DNA of 64,000 bases. It comes from Geosiphon pyriformis. Lineage: Eukaryota > Glomeromycota > Glomeromycetes > Archaeosporales > Geosiphonaceae. How positions within the stretch are numbered: the first letter of the stretch is position 1; every line of letters starts with the position of its first letter. The stretch covers positions 975,757 to 1,039,756 of the forward strand of contig JAAOMT010000512.1 of assembly GCA_016748015.1 (NCBI GenBank), written 5' to 3'. The position numbers and the translations under genes were made by a program. This document shows, piece after piece, positions 34,691-46,346 of the stretch. The notes beneath the pieces are model-generated. The model was not told the DNA's origin, searched no databases, and saw only the letters and a program-made list of their open reading frames with translations.

Positions 34691-35040
34691 ACATCACTAC
34701 AACGGGATAGAAACACGGATTTAAAAATTTAAAAAAATAAATATAATAAATTATTTTCAAAAAAATGATATAATTTTAAAGTAAATCTTAGTATTAAGGA
34801 TAAACAGTGAGTTATGAATAGGTAGAAAAAGAATTTTGAGCTAATTTAAAAATAAAATTTTTATTAAAAAGAGCAAAGACGAAATAATTGCATCTTTAAT
34901 CTTTTATTAATAATTTCAAAAGTGCCAAATAGGTATGAGAAAATAAAAGTATACATTTCTGTTTTCTAAGTTATTAACCTCAAATTTTTGAACTAAATTC
35001 ATAAAATTTTGTATTAAATAGCTTATTATTGAAGAAATTA
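34691..35040. other. AT-rich spacer
   Basis: Nothing recognised. Confidence 0.5.
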
Positions 35041-35334
35041 ACAATTATGGACCGAAAACCATCTGATCTGCAAAGTCAAGTCATTGATGGCTCTCTGTTA
35101 GTACTGCGGTAGGAACAACGCCGGAATACAGGGTACCTTATTTTGTCTATCTTATTATTTTTGTATATAATTTATACTTTTCATTACTAAAATTTGTAAC
35201 AGTTTAGCCTTGTAATAGTACTTTCTAAAAAAGCCCTTTTCAAAAATTCAAATAAAAATATTAATGAATTATGTCTTATTGATAATGATGGTTGTTTTAT
35301 TTTATTTAATATAAAAAAACTTTCAATTAAATAA
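35041..35334 (+). mobile_element. Probable 5' fragment of a LINE with ORF1 start
   Basis: A GC-richer island (35050-35145) is followed by a 39-codon open frame at 35215-35334 beginning at ATA (IVLSKKALFKNSNKNINELC, then LIDNDGCFILFNIKK), ending at TAA. The island plus a Lys-rich N-terminus resembles, from memory, the 5' end of LINEs common in Rhizophagus-type genomes, with the expected ATG read here as ATA. This could be another copy of the family seen at 27-29 kb. Identity is tentative. Confidence 0.35.
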
Positions 35335-36569
35335 TTTATCTTGAAAACTTATAATTACAAAAAGTATAAAAAGTATTGATTGAGTATTAAGAATAACTGA
35401 ATTATATGCCAATTCTTATTTATTTTTTTTGAAAACATCTATATCACTTTTCTTGGTTATTGAAATATGAAATGTTTAAAAAATTATTTGTTAAATTTTA
35501 ATTTATTAAAGATTTTATGTAAGAGTTTCTAATTAATATTTTTATAGATTAATAAATTTTTAATTTAATACACTTTTCAACATTTTTTTATCTAAATTAA
35601 AGATGATTATTACTAGTTTTAATAGCTGATTGATAAATTTATTTAAGAGACTTTTTCGTCTCACAATCTAAATGCATAATATATTTTTAAGGTTGTAAAT
35701 TTTAGCGAGTCGATAAAATCAATTTAATTGAAAATGAATTTTTATCTGTTTCTAGGTCGTTTACCTCACTTTATAGATGAGTATTAATGTTAATGAACGC
35801 ATAGAAAACAAATCCCAAGATTTTAAAAAACTTGGCAATACAATTACTTTAAATGAGCTTTTCGAGAATTTTATTAGATAGTGTAGGTATTAAGATGATA
35901 TATTTTTGAAATATAATTAATTTAAAATCTAATATAAAATGTGGTGTATTGGGAATTATTTTGTAAAATAAACTCTAATAAAACAACAAGTAAAATTCTG
36001 TAAAAGAAAGAAAGAAAGAGAGAAAGAAAGAAATTGAATGTATTAATATTCAAGCTCTGGAATATGAATAAAACCTCAGAACAGCTGGTTCAAAATTTAT
36101 AATCTTTTATACCTTGAAATTTAAAAAAATTATCATAATTCATTCTCATTCAAAAATGTAATCAACATTAAAATGCATTTATTTCTTCATTGAGTTTAGG
36201 TATAAATAAACCTAACCAAATTTATTGTGTTTCTAAATTTCAATATACTTAAATCTTGAACAACAAGAGTTTAGAAATTCTTTATTGCAAACTTTTTTGT
36301 TCAATATCTTTAATTAAAACGTTTAGCATTTGATGAAAAAATATTTTTTTAATTCGTATCAATACTAACTTAATAAAATTAACCATTTACGCAATTTCCA
36401 GATCGAATACCTTATAAAATTAATATTTTGCGAATATAGGGTTTAAAAAGATATTATCTCTATTCATGCATTAAAAAAATTTATACATTCTGCTTAATAT
36501 CTAAATTAAATTTCAAACTCAAAAAATTTTTATACTATGAAAATTATTTGGATTTTATGAAACCTAATA
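35335..36569. other. AT-rich spacer with (GAAA)n tract
   Basis: A gaaa/gaga microsatellite at about 36004-36031. No gene recognised. Confidence 0.5.
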
Positions 36570-36721
36570 TTAAAATCCGTCACAAAATCGAAATTTTTTT
36601 TTCGATAAACACCCAAACCGATTTTCTTTTGGTAGATTCTTAAGAAAATTTTTAAGCTCAATACACAGATATTGATGTGCTTCATATCTACAGATTAAGT
36701 TTAAGTGTGTCAATAGGGCAA

Positions 36722-36836
36722 GCACGCAGCCCTCGAGGTAGTCTGTTAGCCAATCACAACCACAGACAAACACGCAGCCCCCAAGGTAGTCTGCTGAGCA
36801 GATCTCACCAACAAGCACGCAGCCTGCAGGGTAGTC
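36722..36836 (+). repeat. Three-copy minisatellite (about 22-nt core)
   Basis: Copies of acgcagcc.nc.nggtagtc occur at about 36722-36743, 36771-36792 and 36815-36836. They are separated by 44-49 nt and are far more GC-rich than the surroundings. On the minus strand they read as DY-x-x-GCV units. Similar repeats may occur elsewhere in the genome. Confidence 0.7.
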
Positions 36837-36890
36837 GGTGTACCCAGGTTGCAATGGCTGCCCCGAGGTGAAACAGTAGTGAATATATAC

Positions 36891-37049
36891 TTGCCTTAAA
36901 AGCTTTTTTCCCATTAAGCAATTTTTACCCAAATTCTGATGCTTCCAAGCGCATCCAGGAATTTCATTTATGCCAATCACTTGGACTTTTCCAAAAGTTT
37001 GGGTCAAGACTAGAAAGAGAAAGGCCAAAATGTTGAAGTTGCTTTTTAT
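36891..37049 (-). pseudogene. Secreted-peptide gene with lost start codon
   Basis: The minus-strand frame reads K-S-N-F-N-I-LAFLFLVLTQTFG, an excellent signal peptide, followed by KVQVIGINEIPGCAWKHQN and a Cys-containing basic end, up to a donor gtatat at 36890. The codon where Met is expected is ATA (37047-37049), and no in-frame ATG occurs before an upstream TAA. It is therefore either a dead copy of a small secreted protein or starts at a non-AUG codon. The next exon was not found, since the minisatellite follows immediately. Confidence 0.4.
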
Positions 37050-37474
37050 GTTATAAAAAGTTTGAATAGAAGCTTACTTTAATGTGAAAGATTCCAACTT
37101 TTAACTTCCTTCAGATTCCGTTGTAATAACGGCAGGTGTGAACATGGGTTATAAATTTTTATTTTTTTACCGATTGACAAATCATTCGATTAAGCATTGT
37201 ACTAACCGCTACGTGCATTTCGTGAAATTCGTAGTTAAAGATATAATTTACTTGAAATTTTAAAAAAATTAGGTTCATTTTATTTAAAAGACGCAAGTTT
37301 TTAAAATAATCCTACAAGGATTCCTCTTAGCTTGGAACTTCCAAAAGTAAATATTGAGGTGTTTTACATTCTTAAAATTCTCTCAAAAACACTTAATACA
37401 TTTGAAACTTTCCTAATGAATAAAAAATCCATAACTATACACATTCAAGCTTGAAAAATTCTAATTCTAAATTT
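37050..37474. other. Spacer
   Basis: Nothing recognised. Contains the 3' flank of the MAPEG-family gene. Confidence 0.5.
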
Positions 37475-38108
37475 TTACTCCGATTTTTCAATATCATCTT
37501 TTGTTGCATCATCCTCATCATCATCAACTTTTGTTGCATCATCATTGACTTTTCGTGCCGCTTGCAAAAAAAGTATGAATGAGGAAATCAATCCAGCAAG
37601 AAACAATGCCGAACGGGTATAAGCTACCCCATTTCTTACTCCTGTCATGTAGCTCAAGTTATAAAGAATACGAGATGCAATAAAAATCTTGGACCATTTG
37701 TTCAGAGTCTTTCGCGGGACCCCTGTCCAATTTGCAACAAGCTGCGGAGTAAACAATCAAAAAAAAATGGAGCAAAAAGAAAATTGTTTTAAGATTCAAG
37801 TATCAGAAAATCCAAAAAAAAAACCAATCTTTCTATCAACTCACAACAGCTGTTGCAAAAATCGGAAAAGACTCCAATCCATTATAATGAGCCGCATCAC
37901 ATCGTTTCGCCATTTCGAACGCGCTTTTTGTCATTTTCCTTTCACACTTCTCGAGATTTGTGCGTGGACTGAGGTGGTTCCATTCGCCTGTTTGATTGAG
38001 AATTGTTAAAATTTTAATCAAATAAGGAAAATATGGCAAGAGAGCTGCAGCTGGAAGAGCGTAAAGAGAAAAATTCTTAGTTGTGCTAGCATTTGTGTTG
38101 ATAGACAT
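37475..38108 (-). CDS. MAPEG-family membrane protein (microsomal glutathione S-transferase-like)
   Basis: Exons 37845-38108 and 37475-37741 (intron gtgagt...ccgcag) join in phase 0 to 176 aa. The hallmark AHYNGLESFPIFATAV matches the 'AH.NglEnfpiFa' helix of MAPEG proteins. It is preceded by an Asn-Pro-Arg-like 'SPRTNLEKCERKM' loop and followed by KIFIASRILYNLSYMTGV, which matches the Arg-Tyr motif of the third helix, then a fourth hydrophobic helix (ALFLAGLISSFILFLQAAR). Four membrane segments are expected, with the active site at the membrane face binding glutathione or lipid substrates. The acidic tail (ATKVDDDEDDATKDD) is unusual for the family and looks like a short repeat expansion. Exact activity cannot be told from sequence. 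Confidence 0.78.
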
Positions 38109-38599
38109 TTCGAGGGATGGTTACTGTTCCTTTAGAAGATTTTTTTGAGAATTGAAAAAGGAACAAAGATTTAACAGAGAGAATAAAAAAATTGGTTGTC
38201 AAATACGAACAAAAAGAAAAAAATAAGTGAATTAAATCCTTAAATTAAACATCAATTGTTTAATCTTTAAAATTCTTGACCATTGATGTTTTAACTAGGA
38301 AGCTTTTTTTTTCATATGGTAGTCAGAGATAAAATCGCCAGCAGATTTTCCATTCCCAGATTTACAGTTGCTCAGAAGAAATTGAACATGAAAAAAAAAT
38401 GGCGAGATTCAAATATCTTGCCATTGAAGAATCATACATGGCCAAAAGTAAATAAAATACATTTGTTAAATAGCAAATATCTTTAAAAAATTTTACCCCG
38501 TTCAGTGTATTGTGACCAATTTGGAAAAGAATATTTAAAGGCAAGTTGCTCCTCCTAAGTAAATTTCAGAAGCTACTGAAAATATTACCAAACTAAGAC
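38109..38599. other. Spacer upstream of MAPEG gene
   Basis: Contains the presumptive promoter of the MAPEG gene. A 60-codon minus-strand frame at 38362-38544 is not supported by any motif. Confidence 0.45.
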
Positions 38600-39150
38600 T
38601 AACGATCTATATTTCCACCTTTTTGGCATTGAATCAATTAACCTTCAAATCAATTTCGATTCTATTCCAGGCAATTTGTAACTTTCCCATAGCTCATCTT
38701 TACTAGAAAGTGGACCAGGAAGTCTTCGCGTACGCATATCTACTTCATTCCATTGGGTTTAATTCAGGAGACTGATATCGCCAATCGAGTAATGCGATCT
38801 CATTTTTGCGGAACCAATTCCTTGCTTTTTTGGAAGTGTCTCGGATCATTATCTTACCGGAAAAAAATTTGTCCTTATCGAACATCGTCTCCCAAAGTGA
38901 ATCTACAGATTTTTATTCAATATATTGACGTAATAATCTCCATTCCAGATGTTATCAGTCGGACGGCATTCCTTTGATAACAATCCCGAAAGAGTACGTG
39001 GACGACCAGGTTTTGCTTTGTCATTGAAGCTTCTGGTTTTTTCATTTTTGCAGATGTTTAGAACTGAAACTGGGGCTACCTGCTCTGATGCAGTAATTTC
39101 GATCTTTCTCGCAGTAGATATATGTTGGGGAGCGTTTTTCTTGTGAAATC
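38600..39150 (-). pseudogene. Broken Tc1/mariner-type transposase
   Basis: Minus-strand pieces keep the order of an IS630-Tc1-mariner transposase. GRPRTLSG (GRPR hook, near 39000) is followed by WNGDYYVNIL, then a D-N-D-P-R-type segment (about 38850), TSKKARNWFRKNEIALLDW and YQSPELNPME (about 38774-38747), the motif around the third acidic residue of the DDE triad. Frameshifts lie between these parts, with a TAG after ILNKNL and a TGA after NPME. About 150 residues between the GRPR hook and WNGD are missing. The element is dead. Terminal inverted repeats were not identified. Confidence 0.65.
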
Positions 39151-39665
39151 TGAGGCATTAAAATTAAAAGAATTGTTTAAAAATGTTGTGTGAAATGAAG
39201 AAAATTTTATTTTATTTTTGTTTCTACAAGTCTTTGAGTCATGATTAACACGATAAAAATTTTTATTTCAGTTTCTTTTGTGAGCAACTCCAAAGTTGGA
39301 GCTGAACCTATTAATCGCTTCAATTAATTTTTGATGATCGTAAATTCTATTCAAACAAAAGGGATAATTGATAATAAATTAAAATAATAAAAGGATTGAA
39401 AGTTCAGAATTCGAAAAAGTTTTATTAATACTATTTTCATCTTTTCAATTAATAGAATGAAGTGAAGGACGACCAAATAACAAGGCGAAACACGCGAGTT
39501 CGCCAAAGTTGAAACCGGAACTAAAGTATCAGAAGATTGTTCTGTGAATGGCGAACAAATTCTATCACCAAACTTTTAGTGCTCTTTCTACTCTTAGAAT
39601 AAAACTAAAGAGAACCTAGTCACTACTAGTACACCACACACAACTAAAAATTATAAGAAAATGTT
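39151..39665. other. Spacer
   Basis: Moderately AT-rich, no ORF or repeat recognised. Confidence 0.45.
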
Positions 39666-39974
39666 TTGCTATATTTTATAATGTGTGCACGTGGTGTCAA
39701 AGAAAATAACATTAAATTTCAAGTTATAAATGAAATTCCAGTGGTGCCTAACTTTTTGGCCCATGTTCAATGGCAACTAGCAGAGAAAATTCAAGGAATG
39801 AATAAATTAAATTTTAGATTTTTATATAATAAACTTTTTCAAAAAAAGAAACAAAAAATAATAAGATACCTTTATGACTCTTATCATGGAACGATTTTAT
39901 ACAAAAAAAAGTTGTCGAAATGGTTTTTATGCTTTAAGATTGATCAAATTTTCTCAAGGCGAACATTTGGATGA
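39666..39974 (+). other. Hypothetical 102-aa ORF
   Basis: An open frame with an internal ATG at 39681 and a mixed composition (VINEIPVVPNFLAHVQWQLA, then a Lys/Tyr-rich part). No intron, domain or signal peptide seen. Could be a transposon-derived fragment. Confidence 0.3.
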
Positions 39975-40154
39975 GTGATCTCTACGTCAGTTTGACAAGT
40001 TGATACCAAAGGGTTACTTTAGCAGATTCAGATGGGGAGTGGAGGTTTTTTATTGTTCGTAAGGTAAGCTTTAGATATATTCCTAGATTGTTTATTGAAA
40101 GCCGTTATGACGTATCATGAAAAATTTTTCATACCACAGTAAAGAAAGAAAAGA

Positions 40155-40196
40155 AAAAAAAAAAGAAACGAACGGACGAACGAACGAACGAACTAA
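40155..40196. repeat. (AACG)n microsatellite
   Basis: A short gaacgaacg-type tetranucleotide run after a purine-rich gaaaga tract. Confidence 0.8.
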
Positions 40197-40920
40197 CAGG
40201 AGTAACCCATAACCTAAATTAATTTTTCGGACACTTTATTATATTATCACACTATCTCAAATCATCACCAAAATCAGAACACAAATAAAGGTCACGCCAA
40301 ATTGCTTAGGTGGGCGCAATAATACCTGCTCCTACTTCTGGAAACTAAAGTTTGGCAGGATTAGCCTTTTTAATTTTGTATGAACAGCTATTTGCCATGT
40401 GAAACAAAAGTTTTCCCGCTCAAGATCATCTAGGGCTAAGATTATAGCGAAGCCTGAAATCGAGTTAGATGCTTTGAATAGGAATTCTTTTTAAAACTTT
40501 GCCTGGGAATGAGAGATGGGAAATCTGATTAAAAAGAGCCACAATAGCAGCCATCTTAATTGTTAATGGAGAATGATATTAACTTATTTGAGCAGTAGCA
40601 TTGAGAAGAAAATTGATCAAAATCTAGAAAATAAGAGCTTGTTGATTACTATCTGCTATCACACAAATCCTTTTCCTATATCAAATCGTTCACATGTAAA
40701 TTTTGAAGATTAACAAATCGAAATACACATGATATCAAATATATAGAATTATTGCAGAAATGGAAATCCTTCAATAAAGATGGTAAATTGAATAGGTTGC
40801 AACTGCAAATCATAGACATTTAGTTACAACTTACATAATACTTCTTTGTCACATTTACAATCTTATCTATAATCTCCTAACATTTATAATAAATTATTTT
40901 GAGAATTTATTATTGCAATT
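40197..40920. other. Spacer
   Basis: No ORF or motif recognised. Confidence 0.45.
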
Positions 40921-43900
40921 ACAGTTTGATAAGAAACAAATAAAAAAATAGATATAACAAGATTACATTTAGTTTATTTATTTTTATTAAGTTTTATAAC
41001 AAGTAAAATAAAAATAGAATCCAAATTAAACAATAAATTTTAAAAGTTTTTATTATTATTTCTTAAAAATTTATTTTTTAAAATGTTAACTTTAAAACAA
41101 AAAATACAACAAGTTGTTACACATTTGTGAAGTTAAAAAATATAATAAACTCAAAAAATGGATATAATAAACCATGTAAATAATGATAATAGCAAATCGG
41201 AAAAAATTACGAGTAACATATTTTTTATAAAAGTTTTTTTTAAACTTATATTTTTATTTAATTATTTTTTTAGGAAATTATTTGTTTAATTAATAATTTT
41301 CTTATTTAATTAATATTAATTATTAAAAAGCATTATCTTTATTTTTAGTTCGTTAATTAAACAAAATTAAAGTTTTTAATTATTGAATATTTAAATTATT
41401 AAAATAATTGAAATTTTCTATTATAAGTTTTTTATTATATAAATATAATCTAATTATTATCTTTTTATATACAATTTAATAATGTTGTATATTAAACATA
41501 ATTAATGTTATAACTAATTATTCGATCTGATTAAAACTATTTTATAATACAGCAAAATATTTTTTACTAAATATTTCTTTTAAAAAATTAATTTTTTATT
41601 ATTAATTATTATTTAAAAGAGTTTTTTAAATCTATAATACACAAATGCTTTAATTAAATCATATCTAATTATTAATGTATAATATGTTTTATTATTATTA
41701 TTATTTTGTATAATATTTATTATGTTATTATTTTTAATTATATTCAATTTTTCTTATTTTACAATTTTTTTATTAATTTCACAATTTTACTGCTAGTTAT
41801 ATTGTTATTTTTAAAACATACAATCAAATTTTTAAATTAACTTTTAAAAATAAAATTTTAATTAATATTATATATGTATTATTAGCAATATTTATTTTTT
41901 TATTTTTTTATTTTTGTCAAAATATTGAATATTTTACAAATTTTCTAATTAACATAACTTATATCAACTCAAAAAATCACAATATTAAATTTTTTAGTTA
42001 AAAATAAGTATTTTTAGTGTGAATTTTATAATAAAAAATCTAATAATACTTAAAATTTAAATATTTTTATTTGCATAATTTTCTTTATGATTATTAAAAA
42101 CATATTATATAAACTTTTGTAATATATATTTGTAATACAATATTTTTTTGTTAATTTTAAGTTGTAATTAAAATACTATACCCAAAAATATTTTTTAATT
42201 AATATTTTTTTGGTAAACTTTCTAAATTGTTTTTTACATTTTAATTTAATCTATATTCAAATGTTCAACTTTAAGAAATTTTAAAAAATTAAGTTTGTTA
42301 TTATAAAAATTTACTTTATATACTATTAAAACTACTTTGTTGTTTATAAAATTTTTTTTGCATATATATATTCTATTAAAAGTTTAATTTAGTTAAAGTA
42401 AATAATAAGATATTGTATACTTTAATACTAATGTTTATATATATATTCAAAAATATTATTATACTTTCTAATATATAATTAAATTTTAGATTTTTAACAA
42501 AACTGTTTATATAAATTAAAATTTTTTTAAACTTACAAAATTTTATGATTTATACAATAATAATAATAATAATACTATTGTTATTATCTGTTTTTTATTA
42601 ATGTTCAGTAATTTAATTAATATAATTAAAATTATTTTTGAAAATATTAAGTATTAATATTTGTAATTTTGTATAATTATACTTGAAACTAGTTTAAATA
42701 TATATTAATAACATAATTATTAATATAAAGTAAAATATTTATAATATACCAAAACGAATAAAAGTTATAAATTAAACTTAATTTCAAAATGCAACAATAT
42801 ATTTAATTGCTTCTTTTATATTAAGTTCAAATTTTTAATATTTAGCTTTTGATTAAATTGATTAAAGAAATATTTATTATATTTAATTTTAATTTTAATT
42901 AATATTAACATTCATTGGTCGTAAATATATTATTACAATTATAGAAAAATAAAAAATTAACTTAAATTTTTATTCAAACAATTAGTTTTTAAATTTCAAC
43001 TTTTTTATTAATCTTTGTAATACCATTTTTTAATTATACAAAAAAAGTTGGTTTTTTTTATAATTCGTAAATATTAATTTTTAAATTAAAGTAAATTATT
43101 AAAAATTTTGTAAAAAATAACATAATTGTCAATTTTTTTTTATTTTATAAAGATTTTTTGACTTATTTAAATATTCTTTTTTTTAAATTTACTGAATTAA
43201 ATAACCAATATTTTAATTAATATAATTTATTAAATTATTTGAACTTTTTTAAATGCATTTTGTTGAATTTTTTGAATTAAATAATTAAAAAATATCTATT
43301 GTGTATTGTAATTTTTTTTTATTTTTTAAAATTCTGAAAAACTTGATTATTTTTTTATAATCTGTTTTGGTATTTGATATATATATATATATATATATAT
43401 ACACTATTCAAAAATAATTTTATAACCTTTCTTTGTTTTTTGTTTTTTTTTAAATTGTTATTTTAAATTCGAAATATTTTCAAATTAATTTTTTTTTGTC
43501 AATTTATTAAATTTAATTATACTATTTTCAAAAAATAAAAAAAACAAATTTTTCAAATATTTTTTTTTTCAATAAAAAAAAAATAGTAGAACAAAAAAAT
43601 AAGTTACTTAAATTTATTGTCTTATTGATAATAATAAATTATAGTTAATTTATAAAGTAAGTTAATGTAATTATTTTTAATCAGAAATTATTCACATTGA
43701 CTTTCATTATCATTAATTTATAAAAATTAAACATATTTTTTTAATAAATTTTTTTAACAAATTTAAAAAATGCATTAATTTTTGATAAAACTTAAACATT
43801 GAAAAAACCAAAAACAAAATGGAATAAATTTTAATAATACTAATAATAATAATAATAATAGTATATTTAATTCATAAAAAAATATGTAATTAATATATAT

Positions 43901-44000
43901 ATATATATATATATTAACTTTATTTATTAAATGAATAGCTTATAAAACAAAGACACATAAGCAATTTATACAAGTCAAATTATCAAACACTTATTAAGCT
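40921..44000. other. Second extremely AT-rich block
   Basis: About 3 kb of almost pure A/T with no ORF of 60 codons in any frame. It contains (TA)n runs at 43378-43401 and about 43892-43912 and (AAT)n runs near 42558 and 43842. Composition matches the decayed-LINE block at 25-30.6 kb, so it may be another fully mutated transposon, but no protein similarity is readable. Confidence 0.5.
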
Positions 44001-46346
44001 TCATACACCAGAAACTAACGCCGAAATTTTAAATTAAAATAATAATAAAAAAGACTTTTATGTGAACCAGGCTAATGTATAAACAAAAATTATAACTATT
44101 TTGTATACAGTTTTCTAATTTAAAACTATAGCTATTTTTAAAGTTTTTTTTTATTTAAATATTTGATAAATATTTATAATTCAGAAAGTAGTAAATTAGG
44201 ATGATAAAGAAAAAAGGTTTTTTTAAAAAATGGTCAAAACCCCAAAATTGAATTGACAATTTTCCAAAGAAAAATATTCATGGTTTTCTATTTTTATGTA
44301 TTTTAGCAATGCGTGACGACAGTTAAATATTTACTTGCCAAGTTTACTATGATATTCGGATTTTCTCAATATGCCATGTAAATCCATGTTCGGCTTTTCC
44401 TAATTAAAGAATTTGAATTTAAGGCTGATAAACAGTTAATATAACCTCCGAAAGACGGTTATGGAAAAAACCTGAACAATTGAAAGAGGCTATTAAAAAG
44501 CGAAGTATGTGTGTGTAGACATCAATTTTAGAATATTTTGTTTACATGTTAAAAACTTCCCATATTTAGCTATAAGACCAAGTTTGATCATCACAAACTT
44601 TAATAATTTTAAAATATTTGACTTTAAGATTTAAAATTCCAAATGTGAAAGAGAAAGTCTCAAAAATTAATCTAAAATTAGCTACACTTTCCCACAGTAA
44701 CACCTTAACATAAAAATTGGTCAGACATTAATTGTAACAACTAGTTTCAAAAGGATGAAACATAAAAAACTTATCACATTAAAACTATTTCCTTATCGAC
44801 AATTAAACTTCTTGGTCGACACCTAACTTAAAAACGATTTGCGGGCAAGAAAGTCGACTTGATATGGGTAGGAATAAGAAATTTAATTTAAATTTTCAAA
44901 GTTATTCCGAAATGTAATGATAATACTTCTTGACTATGATGATAATTTAATTTTTGACACGTAAATTAATTGAATATTCTTTAAGTTCAAATTTAATAAT
45001 CAACTTGTTTACTTATATATTTAATAAGGGGGAATGCAAAAATGAAATTTGGAAACCTTTTGATTGACTCACAATCGGACTTTGAACAATATCAGCCACT
45101 CCTCTATTTTCCTCCCATGCTTGAATTAGTTCGGAGAAATGATAATGACATGTGAACAGAAAAATTAATTAAAAATTATTTTTTTGAATTCGTATTACCA
45201 ATATAGCAGCTCGTAATTAATTGGAAATATCTCAACTACCTCGTTAAGTTGCTTTTCTTTCTTAAAAAAATCAAAAAATGCCAAAGATTCTTGTCAAAAA
45301 AATATAGAAAACAAACCCGGTCACAAATTTTAAGGCTGTAGTCTTCTTTGGGTAAACAATTATGTCAGTTACAAAAAATCAATTATTGATTATCCCTTCC
45401 TAAATGGTACAAAAAAACGTTTTTCCTGTCATTTAATTCTAGTTTCTATGCTTTATTTCAAATAAAAATTTCCACAATGAAAATTAAAGAATTGTATATA
45501 ATTTCCAAAAGAGGTAAACAATTAGTAAAAATATTTCGAGGAAAATATCTACTTTTTCTATCCAAGAATTATAAATGGGCGTTTCAACCTTATTTTGCAG
45601 CAGAATGCATGATAAAATAGTTTTTGTTAAAGTGAACAAGAGAATTAATTAGATTTTACACATTTCTTTGGTTTATGGACATCAAAGCCTTCTATTAACC
45701 CTTAAATCTCTTTAACTAAACAAAATTTTTAATCACTCTTTTCTAATTTTAATTGATATTTTTATCAAAACGCTGGCCCAATAAGCATCAAAAGAGTTTT
45801 TCCTTGAATGGTTTAGGGAGTCTCCTCCGTAAAGAATATTTTTACAATTCTTTTCTATTTTTATCTTATGCCAGAGGTTGAAACTTTGATTCTCAATGTT
45901 ACAATATATATTTCTAATTATTCTGGAATATCACAAAATCTATATCCCCCTATCCTTGACCAGGACAGTAGCTACTATTTGATAGCCCTAGATTTCTGCG
46001 ACCTTTTTTGCCCAAGCCAATAATAATATCCCTAAATTCAATCTAGGTTTTATTTAAGGTTCAAAGTAAGAGCCATGTTGAGAATTGATGCCGTTCAGAA
46101 TTCCTTTTGAAAGCACAAGGTTTGTAAAGTAAAATATGTTTTCGTGTCTGAAAAGCAAACACATCTTGATATAAAAAAATAAAATAAAATGAAATAAAAT
46201 AAATCAGATTTAAGAAGGGAAAAACACATCTATAATGTACATATATTTTACAGCTAGGAAATTTTTTTTTGATCAAAAGAAATTTTCCTTTCGGGAATCT
46301 CTAAAATTTTATATGCTAAGCCATATTGCGATCTCAGTCATATTAT
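44001..46346. other. Spacer with one exon-like fragment
   Basis: Mostly non-coding. At 45073-45159 (-) a frame reads CHYHFSELIQAWEENRGVAD then IVQSPI up to a canonical donor gtgagt, and looks like an orphan exon. No partner exon was found. Confidence 0.35.

Noticed and set aside
36677-36871. A plus-strand Arg/Ser/Gly-repeat ORF
   Set aside because: Produced by the three-copy minisatellite, with no independent evidence of coding.
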